A stretch of 8,289 nucleotides of DNA from Bacteroidales bacterium. GTDB taxonomy: Bacteria > Bacteroidota > Bacteroidia > Bacteroidales > UBA932. Below the pieces are notes generated by a model, which saw nothing but the letters and a program-made list of their open reading frames with translations, was not told where the DNA came from and did not search any database. Shown here piece by piece: positions 1 to 7,386 of the stretch; the stretch's first letter is position 1, and the number at the start of each line of letters is the position of its first letter. The position numbers and the translations under genes are program-made. The DNA is taken from NCBI GenBank assembly GCA_024683255.1, contig JAIKYL010000020.1:1-8289 (forward strand), in the 5' to 3' direction.

Positions 1-159
1 CCCATCAAGGGAGACCTCAAGTACGGCGCCAAACGCTCCAATCCGGACGGAGGCATCTCCCTCCTTGCCCGCCATATACAGTTCATCCACCCCGTCAAAA
101 AGACCGAGGTGGATGTAACCGCCCCTGTTCCGGATAGCTGGAAAGGGATTCAGGGATAA
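1..159 (+). CDS. RluA-family 23S rRNA pseudouridine synthase, C-terminal end (partial)
   Basis: An open frame runs from the window edge to TAA at 157-159 and gives 52 residues. It begins PIKGDLKYGAKRSNPDGG and continues with GISLLARHIQFIHPV. This matches the C-terminal part of RluA/RluD-type pseudouridine synthases, where a conserved H-P-(I/L)-x-G-D-x-x-Y-G block is followed by LHAR/LLAR and F-x-H-P strands. These enzymes isomerise specific uridines in ribosomal or transfer RNA in the cytoplasm. The catalytic aspartate (HRLD motif) and any S4 domain would lie upstream, outside the window, so the target uridine and the exact subfamily (RluA, RluC or RluD) cannot be decided. The gene converges on the HTH gene with 18 bp between the stop codons and no recognisable terminator hairpin. 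Family identity is fairly secure from the block above. Bacteroidales members commonly end in a similar APVP-x-D tail, as here. Confidence 0.85.
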   Translation, partial: PIKGDLKYGAKRSNPDGGISLLARHIQFIHPVKKTEVDVTAPVPDSWKGIQG

Positions 160-177
160 CGCCCGGGTGGTTATTAG

Positions 178-714
178 TTATCTTTTTCTTCTGTATTTCT
201 CCCGTACGCGGGCGCACCATTCACTGGGCGCCTCCCCCATCACCTTCTTGAAACTCTGGAAAAAGGAAGTGGGCGAATGGAAACCGGAAAGTTCCGCCAG
301 CTCACTTACCCGCAGGCTCATATTGTTCCGGAACAGGTCCATGGCATACATGACCCTGTAATAGTTCACGTACTGCCTGAAATTCTTTCCGGAAAAATGG
401 TTGATGGTCTTGGAGAGATACACTCTGTTGGTATAAAGGGCATTGGCCAGATCCTGGAGCGAAAAGGCATCTACCAGGAATGGCTTGTGTTCCGTCATGT
501 ACCTGCAAACTTTGTCGTAAAGGAATTGATCGATCGCCAACATTTCGAAGTCCGACACCAGGGCTCCCTGGGAGGGAGTCGCCGGAGGAAGGCTCTGCCC
601 CTTGTGGGCAGGCCGATGAGGGGTCCTCATCTTGCGCAGGCGCAGGAACAACCAAACCGCCACAGCCACCGCCGCCGCAACAATGAGACCCGCCGACAAA
701 ATAAGTAGGCTCAT
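178..714 (-). CDS. membrane-anchored AraC-type helix-turn-helix protein
   Basis: 178 residues. Residues 4-24 are one strongly hydrophobic segment, followed at once by RLRKMR; by the positive-inside rule the C-terminal part is cytoplasmic. Residues 31-55 are a Pro/Ser/Gln-rich linker. Residues 75-175 form an AraC/XylS-type DNA-binding domain with two HTH units: about 84-108 (FSLQDLANALYTNRVYLSKT) and about 135-158 (VSELAELSGFHSPTSFFQSF), ending in the usual FKKVMGEAPSEW signature. Many Bacteroidetes regulators place such a domain after a transmembrane helix, but usually with a periplasmic TPR or sensor region in front; here only three residues precede the helix. ATG at 714 is the start because an in-frame TGA lies at 751-753 with no other ATG between. 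It is the last gene of the leftward block, 44 nt after the second yitT gene. I see no promoter of its own. Its target genes and signal are unknown. Confidence 0.85.
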   Translation of the reverse strand: MSLLILSAGLIVAAAVAVAVWLFLRLRKMRTPHRPAHKGQSLPPATPSQGALVSDFEMLAIDQFLYDKVCRYMTEHKPFLVDAFSLQDLANALYTNRVYLSKTINHFSGKNFRQYVNYYRVMYAMDLFRNNMSLRVSELAELSGFHSPTSFFQSFKKVMGEAPSEWCARVREKYRRKR

Positions 715-758
715 GTTTAGTACGGTTGTACCCGGGCGCGTATCCCTATTTCAAAGAG

Positions 759-1733
759 CTATTTCTTGATGGTATCGAAGCCTTTGCCGTACACTCCGTT
801 CACGGAGCTCACGGACAGGAAGGCCGTGGAATCTATCTGCTTGATGTACTTCAGGAGCAGGTTCAGGTCCGTCTTGCGGGTAAGGACCATGAGCACCTTG
901 GTGTCCTGCTTGGTGTACCAGCCCTTGCCGTCCAGCACGGTAACACCGCGGTGCAGATCGTGCGTGATGGCATCGGCAATCTTATCGTATTGGGAGGACA
1001 GGATAAACAGCTGCACACTCTGCTGGGAGCCGGAAATGTACATGTCCAGCACGTAGCTGTTCACCGTGACCAGGATTAGGCCGTATACCACGGTTGTGAT
1101 CTTGTCGGCGAATGGCATCAGATGCGTGAGCGCCTTGCCATCGGCATCCATGAGGGCGGCGCCGGTCTGCGGGTCCACATCGGCCACGTAGGACGGGACG
1201 ATGAGGGAAGACATGATGATGATGAAATCCAGGAAGAGGATCACCTTGCCCGGCGACACGTTGTGGTACTTGGTATAAATGAGGGCAATGATGTCCGTTC
1301 CGCCTGTGCTGCCGCCGTTGGAAATGCTCATGCCGATGCCGATACCGGCCATGAGGCCGCCCATCAGCACCGACATCAGCTTGCCGTTCTGCAGGGCCAG
1401 CGTGTTGATGATGGTATCAGGAACCACCCCGGGCAAGAACCGCATGGCCAGTGAAGCCAGGATGATGGCATAGAAAGTCTTGGCGCCGAAGCCCATGCCC
1501 AGGATGATTACGGCGGCCGCCATGAGGATGGCATTGAGTACAAAGTAGCTGTAACCCATCTGGATCACGCCCTGGGTGGCATACTGGATCATGGAACTGA
1601 TACCGGAGACACCTCCGCCCACCAAGTTGTTGGGGATGAGGAAGATGACCCATCCCAACACGTAAATCAGGATGCCCAGGGTGACCAGCAGCCACTCCTT
1701 AACCTGGGTTAGAACGGTTTTCTTTAAAGCCAT
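759..1733 (-). CDS. YitT family membrane protein (second of tandem pair)
   Basis: 324 residues of the YitT family (DUF161 membrane part plus C-terminal DUF2179), whose biochemical function is not established. About six hydrophobic segments are visible, near residues 13-33, 61-80, 83-99, 118-137, 163-182 and 211-230. The family hallmark GGSTGGTDI is at 140-148. The C-terminal soluble domain (about 233-324) contains HRGVTVLDGKGWYT and VNGVYGKGFD, both typical of DUF2179. Compared with the paralogue just upstream, this copy has about 28 extra polar residues between the VP at 179-180 and the YG at 217-218 (rich in D, G, A and T), placing an enlarged loop before the last membrane segment. The start ATG lies 2 nt after the stop codon of the upstream paralogue, so the two are almost certainly co-translated. 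Family assignment is confident; the transported or sensed substrate is unknown. Confidence 0.9.
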   Translation of the reverse strand: MALKKTVLTQVKEWLLVTLGILIYVLGWVIFLIPNNLVGGGVSGISSMIQYATQGVIQMGYSYFVLNAILMAAAVIILGMGFGAKTFYAIILASLAMRFLPGVVPDTIINTLALQNGKLMSVLMGGLMAGIGIGMSISNGGSTGGTDIIALIYTKYHNVSPGKVILFLDFIIIMSSLIVPSYVADVDPQTGAALMDADGKALTHLMPFADKITTVVYGLILVTVNSYVLDMYISGSQQSVQLFILSSQYDKIADAITHDLHRGVTVLDGKGWYTKQDTKVLMVLTRKTDLNLLLKYIKQIDSTAFLSVSSVNGVYGKGFDTIKK

Positions 1734-1735
1734 AA

Positions 1736-2659
1736 CTACTTTTTCTTCTTTAATTTGTTAAGTCCGGTCTTCATCTCGTCGAAGCCTTCACCGTACACAT
1801 TGTTGGCGGGGACCACGGTAACAAAGGCCTTGGGGTCTATTTCCTTGATGGCCTTCACCAGGCCGGGAAGTTCTGTCTTACGGATCATGACCAGAAGCAC
1901 CTGACGGTCCAGCTGGGTGTACCAGCCCACGGAGCGGAGCGCGGTAACACCCCGGCCCATCTCCTTGTTGATATAGTCTCCAATCTTGGGGTAATGGTCC
2001 GAGAACACCAGCACCTGCACGGCCGATTCCTTACCCATCATCACCATGTCCAGGGCCAGGGCGAAGGTACCCATACAGATGTAACCATAAATGACATCGG
2101 CAAAGCTGTGGCCGGGGACGAACATCAAAAGGCCGATCACTATGAAGTCCGACACCAGGTAGAACCGGCCCAGGGATACCGGCCAGAACTTGTTGATGAT
2201 CAGCGCCAGGATATCCGTTCCGCCGGTGGAACCACCCCGGAGCAACACCAGGCCCAGGCCCACGGCTTCCAGCAGACCGCCGATAACCGGCACCAGCACC
2301 TTCTCTCCCAGCGCCAGCGGCTGCCCGGGAAGGGACTTGAGAACCATGAGGTTATCTCCACCCAGAAAACGGAACAGCAGAGAAGTAAGGACGATGGTAT
2401 AGACGGTCTTGATGCCGAAGCTGCGTCCCAGCACGATCCAGGCGATGATCAGGAGCACGGCATTGATGCCGAAATTCCAGTATTCCACCGGAACGCCCGT
2501 TACCATGGACAGCAGGGCGCAAATGCCGGTGAGACCACCGTCGATGATGCCGTTGGGGAGCAGGAAAGACGTCCACCCCATCACAAACAGCGTAGCACCG
2601 AAAGTGATTAGGATATAGTCAAAAATAGTAATGAGTACCTTTCTGGTGAGCGGTTTCAT
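1736..2659 (-). CDS. YitT family membrane protein (first of tandem pair)
   Basis: 307 residues, YitT family (DUF161 + DUF2179). Hydrophobic segments fall near residues 12-34, 42-55, 63-78, 84-98, 121-139, 165-181 and 188-206. GGSTGGTDI is at 142-150, and a DUF2179-type C-terminal domain follows with GRGVTALRSVGWYT and NNVYGEGFDEMK. It ends in a lysine-rich tail (LNKLKKKK). It is clearly homologous along its whole length to the next gene and so is the product of an old tandem duplication, though the two have diverged well beyond a recent copy. The start lies 6 nt after the leuS stop codon. In Bacteroidales a single yitT-like gene next to leuS is, as I recall, common, so this copy may be the ancestral one; that is inference. 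The function of the family is unknown. Confidence 0.9.
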   Translation of the reverse strand: MKPLTRKVLITIFDYILITFGATLFVMGWTSFLLPNGIIDGGLTGICALLSMVTGVPVEYWNFGINAVLLIIAWIVLGRSFGIKTVYTIVLTSLLFRFLGGDNLMVLKSLPGQPLALGEKVLVPVIGGLLEAVGLGLVLLRGGSTGGTDILALIINKFWPVSLGRFYLVSDFIVIGLLMFVPGHSFADVIYGYICMGTFALALDMVMMGKESAVQVLVFSDHYPKIGDYINKEMGRGVTALRSVGWYTQLDRQVLLVMIRKTELPGLVKAIKEIDPKAFVTVVPANNVYGEGFDEMKTGLNKLKKKK

Positions 2660-2665
2660 AAAGAG

Positions 2666-5422
2666 CTATTTAATAACCACATTGACAATTCGGCCGGGAA
2701 CCACAATCACCTTGGCAATTGACTTATCTCCCACATACTGAGGCGTTTTCTCGTGGGCGCGCACAAGAGCCTCCACCTCTGCGGGGGATGCCGATGCGGG
2801 GGCGTCCACAAAGAAGCGCGTCTTACCGTTGAAGGAAACCGGGTAATTGACGGTGTTCTCCGCCGCCAGCTCTTCCTTGTACTCCGGGAAGGAGGCGTAC
2901 ACCACCGAAGTCTCATGGCCCAGCTGGTGCCACAGTTCCTCCGCAATATGCGGCGCAAACGGGCTCAGGAGTACGGTGAGCGGCTCCAGGATGGCCCGCT
3001 TGGAGCAGTTGCCCAGCTCGTTGAGCGCAATCATGAAGGCCGATATGGTGGTGTTATAGGAGAAGTTTTCAATATCTTCCTGTTCCTTGCCGATGAGCTT
3101 GTGCAGAGCCTTTAACTCATCTTTGGTGGGCTCCTCGTCCGTCACCAGCCACTTCTCGCGGTCCCAGAACAGGCGCCAGAACTTCTTGAGGAAGCGGTTC
3201 ACGCCGTCGATGCCCTTGGTATCCCAGGGCTTGGCCTGCTCGATGGGACCCAGGAACATCTCGTACAGGCGGAGCGTATCGGCCCCGTAGGTGTCGCAGA
3301 TCCTGTCCGGATTCACCACGTTGTACATGCTCTTGGACATCTTCTCAATGGCCCAGCCGCAGATGTACTCGCCGTTCTCCAGCACGAATTCCGCGTCCTT
3401 ATAGTCCGGCCGCCAATTGCGGAAAGCCTCAATGTCCAGCCTGTCGTTGTACACAATGTTCACGTCCACGTGCACCGGAATGGTCTCGTACTGGTCCTTG
3501 AGACCGGCCGATATAAATTTGTTGGTACCGGGAACCAGATATACGAAATTGGAACGGCCCTGGATCATGCCCTGGTTGATGAGCTTGCAGAACGGTTCGT
3601 CTTCGCAGACATAGCCAAGGTCAAACAGGAACTTGTTCCAGAAACGGCTGTAAATTAGGTGTCCCGTGGCGTGCTCCGTACCACCCACATACAGGTCCAC
3701 ATTGCGCCAGTACTCATCGGCCTCTTTGGAAACCAGAGCCTTGTCATTGTGCGGATCCATGTAGCGCAGATAATATGCGCTGGAGCCGGCAAAACCGGGC
3801 ATGGTGCTCTTTTCCAGCGGATATCCCTTGTAGGTCCAATCCTTGGCACGGGCCAGCGGCGGCTGTCCGTCCTCCGTGGGCTTGTACTGGTCAATCTCCG
3901 GGAGAGTGAGCGGCAGGTCTTCCATGGCAACCGGCGTAGCGATGCCGTCCTTGTAATAGATGGGGAAAGGCTCTCCCCAGTAGCGCTGACGGGAGAAAAT
4001 GGCATCCCGGATGCGGTAATTCACCTTCCGGCGGCCGATGCCGTGCTCCTGGACATAGTCGATGGCGGCAGGGATGGCCTTCTTCACCGGAAGTCCGTTC
4101 AGGAATCCGCTGTTGCACATGACGCCTTCCTTGGCGTCCACACTCTGCTCGCTTACGTCCGCACCCTCGATTACCGGAACGATGGGAAGGTTGAACTTGC
4201 GGGCAAAGGCATAGTCCCGGCTGTCGTGGGCCGGAACGGCCATGATGGCGCCCGTTCCGTAGCCAGCCAGCACATATTCCGCAATCCACACCGGAACCTT
4301 GTCCCCGGTGAGCGGATTCACGGCATAGGAGCCGGAGAAAACGCCCGTAACGGCCTTCCCGGCAATTCTTTCCCGTTCCGTCTTTTTCTTTACCTGCTCC
4401 AGATAGGCCTCCACGGCTTCTTTCTGGTCCTTAGAGGTGAGCTTCTCTACCCATTCGCTTTCCGGGGCCAGCACCATGAAGGTGACGCCGAAGACCGTAT
4501 CGGCCCGGGTGGTGAAGATGGTCATGTCGTATTCGGCGCCTTCGTTGGACACACGGAACACCATTTCCGCGCCCTCGCTGCGGCCGATCCAGTTGCGCTG
4601 CATCTCCTTGAGGGAATCCGTCCAGTCCAGGCGGTCCAACCCGTCCAGCAGGCGGCCGGCATAGGCCGATACCCGCAGCTGCCACTGGGTCATCTTCTTT
4701 TGGAACACCGGGAAACCGCCCCGCTCGGAGAAGCCGTCCTTCACCTCGTCATTGGCCAGCACCGTTCCCAGGGCCGGGCACCAGTTCACCGTGCTTTCGC
4801 CCTGGTACGCAATGCGGTAGCGCATGAGCGTATCGGCCTTTTCCTTCTCGGAGAAAGCCTTCCACTCAGCGGCAGTAAAGGCAGGGCCATCGCTGCAGGA
4901 AGCATCCACGGCGGTACTCCCCTCCTTCTCAAAAGCGGCTACCAGTTCCTCGATGGGACGGGCCTTCTGGAGAGCGTTGTCGTACCAGCTGCCGAACATC
5001 TTGAGGAAAGCCCACTGGGTCCACTTGTAGTAGTCCGGATCGCAGGTGCGGAATTCGCGGTCCCAGTCAAAGGAGAAGCCGATCCGGTCCAGCTGCTGCC
5101 TGTATCGGGCCACGTTGTCGTGCGTGGTCTTTTCCGGATGCTGACCCGTCTGGATGGCATACTGCTCGGCCGGCAGGCCGAAGGCGTCGTAGCCCATGGG
5201 ATGCAGCACGTTGAAGCCCTTCAGGCGCTTGTAACGCGCAAAGATATCGCTGGCAATGTATCCCAGCGGATGTCCCACATGCAGTCCCGCACCGCTGGGA
5301 TACGGGAACATGTCCAGGACATAGTATTTGGGTTTATCCTCCTTGTTGGCGGCATGGTAGGTCTTGTTCTTGGCCCACCACTCCTGCCATCTCTTCTCAA
5401 TCTCTAAGAAATTGTAGTCCAT
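2666..5422 (-). CDS. leuS: leucine--tRNA ligase (LeuRS)
   Basis: 918 residues, full length for a bacterial LeuRS. It charges tRNA-Leu with leucine in the cytoplasm. The class I signature is HVGH at 48-51 within [15 protein letters not shown], and the second ATP-binding signature is KMSKS at 694-698. The CP1 editing domain lies about 220-420: the threonine-rich stretch TTRADT is at 304-309, and AVPAHDSRD ends at D403, the aspartate equivalent to the editing residue D345 of the E. coli enzyme. Both synthetic and proofreading sites therefore look intact. A long insert before KMSKS (about 620-690, including [13 protein letters not shown] and [12 protein letters not shown]) is typical of Bacteroidetes LeuRS. 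The anticodon-binding and C-terminal domains follow to 918, ending [12 protein letters not shown]. The start is 3 nt after the stop of the M28-like gene, and the next gene starts 6 nt after its own stop. No leader peptide or T-box is visible, and there is no room for one. Confidence 0.98.
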   Translation of the reverse strand: MDYNFLEIEKRWQEWWAKNKTYHAANKEDKPKYYVLDMFPYPSGAGLHVGHPLGYIASDIFARYKRLKGFNVLHPMGYDAFGLPAEQYAIQTGQHPEKTTHDNVARYRQQLDRIGFSFDWDREFRTCDPDYYKWTQWAFLKMFGSWYDNALQKARPIEELVAAFEKEGSTAVDASCSDGPAFTAAEWKAFSEKEKADTLMRYRIAYQGESTVNWCPALGTVLANDEVKDGFSERGGFPVFQKKMTQWQLRVSAYAGRLLDGLDRLDWTDSLKEMQRNWIGRSEGAEMVFRVSNEGAEYDMTIFTTRADTVFGVTFMVLAPESEWVEKLTSKDQKEAVEAYLEQVKKKTERERIAGKAVTGVFSGSYAVNPLTGDKVPVWIAEYVLAGYGTGAIMAVPAHDSRDYAFARKFNLPIVPVIEGADVSEQSVDAKEGVMCNSGFLNGLPVKKAIPAAIDYVQEHGIGRRKVNYRIRDAIFSRQRYWGEPFPIYYKDGIATPVAMEDLPLTLPEIDQYKPTEDGQPPLARAKDWTYKGYPLEKSTMPGFAGSSAYYLRYMDPHNDKALVSKEADEYWRNVDLYVGGTEHATGHLIYSRFWNKFLFDLGYVCEDEPFCKLINQGMIQGRSNFVYLVPGTNKFISAGLKDQYETIPVHVDVNIVYNDRLDIEAFRNWRPDYKDAEFVLENGEYICGWAIEKMSKSMYNVVNPDRICDTYGADTLRLYEMFLGPIEQAKPWDTKGIDGVNRFLKKFWRLFWDREKWLVTDEEPTKDELKALHKLIGKEQEDIENFSYNTTISAFMIALNELGNCSKRAILEPLTVLLSPFAPHIAEELWHQLGHETSVVYASFPEYKEELAAENTVNYPVSFNGKTRFFVDAPASASPAEVEALVRAHEKTPQYVGDKSIAKVIVVPGRIVNVVIK

Positions 5423-5425
5423 ATG

Positions 5426-6781
5426 TTATTTGATCGTTTTTCCGTTAATGCCGAAGCTGCCTTTCTTTTCCAGGCGGAACTCCACGGCCACCGTCATGGC
5501 CACCTTCGCCTTCTTGCCCCGGTGCCTGCCCGGTCGCCACTTGGGCGATGCGGCCACCACCCGGACGGCTTCTTCGTCCAGGCTGGCGTGGACGCCCCGG
5601 GCCACCTGGACATCCTCCACTTCTCCCTTCTCGTTAATCACGAAATCTACCAGCACGCGGCCCTGGATGCCGTTATCCACCGCATATTCCGGATACTTGA
5701 GATACTGGTATACCCACTTCTCCAGGAATACGCGCGGATCTGTGGAATTTAAGAACATGGGCTTGGTGTCCACGTCGCTGAAAGCCACAACATCCACCGG
5801 TCGGTTTACCCCGTGGGCGGCATCGTCGCTACGGAAGAGCGGACGCTCTCCGTTGCAGAGCCGCTGAACGTAATTGTATACATATTCCAGTTCCCGTTCC
5901 ATGCCGTCGTAGTCCAGGATCTCCCAGCTGTCACGGCCTGTGTCGTGTTCCGGGTACCGGCCTGTTGTGAAGAGGATGGAGGGGATCTCTTTATCGTAGA
6001 AAGCGCGGTGGTCTCCGGAATAAGGTTCTGCGTTAAGCAGGGTGGGCTGTACAGGAAGCAGTTCTGTCTTAAGGGATTGCACCAGCACCGTAAGGTCTTC
6101 GTTGGCCGAGGGGTATGCATAGAAGGTTTCCGCTCCGGTTCCCACCATGTCCAGGTTCACCATGGCGTCTATGCAGTCCGCATCGGAAAAAGCCCGGTTA
6201 AGGAAATACCAGGAACCGGCGCAGGTTTCCTGCGAAGCGCCGAAAGCCACAAAGAGGACACTCCGGCGAAGCAGTGTCCGGGCATAGGAAAGCTTCTGGG
6301 CCAGTTCCAGCATCATGGCCAGGCCGGAGGCATTGCCGTTGGCGCCGTAATAGATGCGGCGCTGCGGTTCTCCGTCCACCGTTAGCGTGTCCGTGCCCAG
6401 GTTGTCCAGGCGGGCGCCTATCACAATGTAACGGCCGTTCAGGGATTTGTCCCAGCCCTGCAGGAAGCCCAGCACATTGCGGCTTTGCAGGGTATCGGCC
6501 CCTTTCAATACGCCAAAAGTGGAACCGCCTTCCGGACTCAATACGTCAATGCCGTACTCTTTGAGCCGGTTGGCCACATAGTCCGCCGCCAGTTTCTCTC
6601 CTTCGCTGCCCGCCTTCCGGCCCTCCAGTTCGGCCGATGCCAAATACGACACATGCTCCTTGAAAGCGCGGACTGTCTCCGAGTCTTCAAGGGCATCCAG
6701 CGCGGAACCGTTACGGAACTGGGCATGGACTAGCGTGGCGGCCGTCAGGGCCAGCAGAAAAGCGATGACCCTTCTCATCAT
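5426..6781 (-). CDS. secreted M28-peptidase-like protein (probable pseudoenzyme) with TonB C-terminal domain
   Basis: 451 residues. Residues 1-20 are a signal peptide (MMRRVIAFLLALTAATLVHA, cleavage likely before Q21), so the protein is periplasmic or secreted. Residues about 35-310 follow the M28 zinc-aminopeptidase fold: YIVIGARLDNLG (118-129), GANGNASG (146-153), VAFGASQETCAGS (178-190), NLDMVG (209-214), GDHRAFYDKEIPSI (256-269) and PEHDTGRDS (277-285). Against the family pattern, the first zinc His is R124, the bridging Asp is G149, the catalytic Glu is S183 and the next zinc Glu is Q184. Only D211 and H279 remain, so peptidase activity is unlikely. Residues about 349-438 are a TonB_C domain (YPEYAVDNGIQGRVLVDFVI, later SPKWRPGRHRGK), but there is no TonB membrane anchor or Pro-rich spacer. 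It overlaps the SPOR gene by ATGA; a second ATG directly follows the first and could also serve. Automatic annotation may call it an active M28 peptidase or TonB. Confidence 0.85.
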   Translation of the reverse strand: MMRRVIAFLLALTAATLVHAQFRNGSALDALEDSETVRAFKEHVSYLASAELEGRKAGSEGEKLAADYVANRLKEYGIDVLSPEGGSTFGVLKGADTLQSRNVLGFLQGWDKSLNGRYIVIGARLDNLGTDTLTVDGEPQRRIYYGANGNASGLAMMLELAQKLSYARTLLRRSVLFVAFGASQETCAGSWYFLNRAFSDADCIDAMVNLDMVGTGAETFYAYPSANEDLTVLVQSLKTELLPVQPTLLNAEPYSGDHRAFYDKEIPSILFTTGRYPEHDTGRDSWEILDYDGMERELEYVYNYVQRLCNGERPLFRSDDAAHGVNRPVDVVAFSDVDTKPMFLNSTDPRVFLEKWVYQYLKYPEYAVDNGIQGRVLVDFVINEKGEVEDVQVARGVHASLDEEAVRVVAASPKWRPGRHRGKKAKVAMTVAVEFRLEKKGSFGINGKTIK

Positions 6782-7308
6782 TCATTCATAAGGATCCAAC
6801 TGTCTTCCGGGCAAATGCCCTTTCCACGTAGCTGGCGGAGGTTTTTGAGCACCTCGTTAAGATCGTCCGAAGGACAGACGGAAACTGCCAGCAAGCCGTT
6901 GCGGAAGCTGATGATGGTGGCCGTATAGCCGGCCTCGTTGCACTTGGTGAGCTTACGCTCTGCATAGGCCCGGTTGCGGAAGGCACCAACCACGATGCAG
7001 TACTTGGTCTCCAGTTTGGTGGTGAAGAGACCTCCCATCTTGGACGGGTTCAGGATGGTTCCCCTGGCCTGTGACAGGGAATCCAGCAGATAGGTTTCCC
7101 GGGCGGCGATGGAATCGGCCAGGTGCTTTTTCACCTGCTCCATGGAGTCCAGGACAGCCTGGTGACGGGCCTCCTCGGCCTTAAGCTGCTCCGCGTAGAT
7201 TTGCTTCACCTCTTCCGTGGTGGGGCGTCCGGCAATGCGCCGGACAAAGTCACAGCTGCCGGCAAGAAGGGTTGTAAGCGCAAGCGCGAGTATGAGGCTT
7301 TTTTTCAT
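6778..7308 (-). CDS. SPOR domain lipoprotein
   Basis: 176 residues. Residues 1-18 are a lipoprotein signal with a relaxed Bacteroidetes-style lipobox (LLAGSC), giving a lipidated Cys19. No surface-export signal rich in acidic residues follows (CDFVRR), so it probably faces the periplasm. Residues about 31-85 are charged and helical (TTEEVKQIYAEQLKAEEARH), likely a short coiled coil. Residues about 101-175 are a SPOR domain (YCIVVGAFRNRAYAERKL, then AGYTATIISFRNGLLAVSV and a final DSWIL). SPOR domains bind glycan strands of peptidoglycan stripped of stem peptides, so a cell-wall-associated role is likely; the precise partner is unknown. It is the first gene of the leftward block, with its promoter and an unusual AGGAGG just upstream, and its stop codon overlaps the start of the M28-like gene, suggesting that the two products are made together. 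Confidence 0.88.
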   Translation of the reverse strand: MKKSLILALALTTLLAGSCDFVRRIAGRPTTEEVKQIYAEQLKAEEARHQAVLDSMEQVKKHLADSIAARETYLLDSLSQARGTILNPSKMGGLFTTKLETKYCIVVGAFRNRAYAERKLTKCNEAGYTATIISFRNGLLAVSVCPSDDLNEVLKNLRQLRGKGICPEDSWILMNE

Positions 7309-7316
7309 ATACTAAT

Positions 7317-7322
7317 CCTCCT
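7317..7322 (-). promoter_or_regulatory. Shine-Dalgarno-like AGGAGG before the SPOR gene
   Basis: On the minus strand a perfect AGGAGG lies 8 nt before the ATG at 7308. Such a strong site at ideal spacing is unusual in Bacteroidetes, where most genes lack one and the ribosome's anti-SD tail is held away from mRNA. It supports ATG 7308 as the start. It may be chance, since the stretch is short. Confidence 0.5.
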
Positions 7323-7329
7323 AATTCTA

Positions 7330-7362
7330 CAAAAATACGCATTTTTCCAAAATGAAGCCAAA
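7330..7362 (-). promoter_or_regulatory. Bacteroidetes-type promoter of the SPOR/leuS operon
   Basis: Reading the minus strand, TTTG (7362-7359) is followed by a 21-nt spacer and TATTTTTG (7337-7330). This fits the Bacteroidetes primary sigma consensus TTTG-N19-21-TAnnTTTG. Transcription would start near 7323-7326, giving a leader of roughly 15-18 nt that still contains the AGGAGG. No other match of this quality was seen at the gene junctions further down the operon. Confidence 0.65.
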
Positions 7363-7371
7363 TAAATGTAG

Positions 7372-7379
7372 TATATTTG
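7372..7379 (+). promoter_or_regulatory. possible -7 element of the phoH promoter
   Basis: TATATTTG fits the Bacteroidetes TAnnTTTG -7 element on the plus strand. The upstream -33 element is poor: only a T run at 7342-7346 lies near the expected place, with a spacer that is somewhat long. If used, transcription would begin within a few bases of the ATG at 7387, giving an almost leaderless mRNA. It sits 10 bp from the -33 box of the divergent promoter, so polymerases at the two sites would probably compete. Confidence 0.4.
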
Positions 7380-7386
7380 TGTGCGT

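Noticed and set aside
160..177. Possible bidirectional terminator between the convergent rluA-type and HTH genes
   Set aside because: The only palindrome is CCCGGG with no loop and no adjoining T run; 18 bp is too short for a usual hairpin terminator, although termination within the coding ends is possible.
160..738. 9-bp inverted repeat CGCCCGGGT (160-168) / ACCCGGGCG (730-738) flanking the HTH gene
   Set aside because: The core CCCGGG is itself a palindrome and common in GC-rich DNA; the match does not extend, there is no target duplication and no transposase.
753..764. 12-bp direct repeat (aaagagctattt) at the stop codons of the second yitT (753-764) and leuS (2660-2671)
   Set aside because: Both copies cover a TAG stop after a lysine codon, which is curious, but about two 12-bp matches are expected by chance in 8.3 kb, and the flanks do not match.
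1994..2611. Plus-strand open frame of 205 codons antisense to the first yitT
   Set aside because: Unusually rich in His, Gln and Asp, as expected from the complement of a hydrophobic membrane protein gene; no motifs.
3659..5407. Plus-strand open frame of 582 codons antisense to leuS
   Set aside because: It lies entirely opposite an intact, highly conserved leuS. Its product is low in recognisable motifs and reads like a reverse-complement shadow of GC-rich codons, in which stop codons are rare.
5813..6385. Plus-strand open frame of 190 codons antisense to the M28-like gene
   Set aside because: A shadow of a gene with clear signal peptide and domain motifs; no independent support.
6778..6781. 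Frameshift or fusion between the SPOR and M28-like genes
   Set aside because: The ATGA overlap is a normal coupling arrangement. The downstream product begins with a complete signal peptide, so it is a separate protein.
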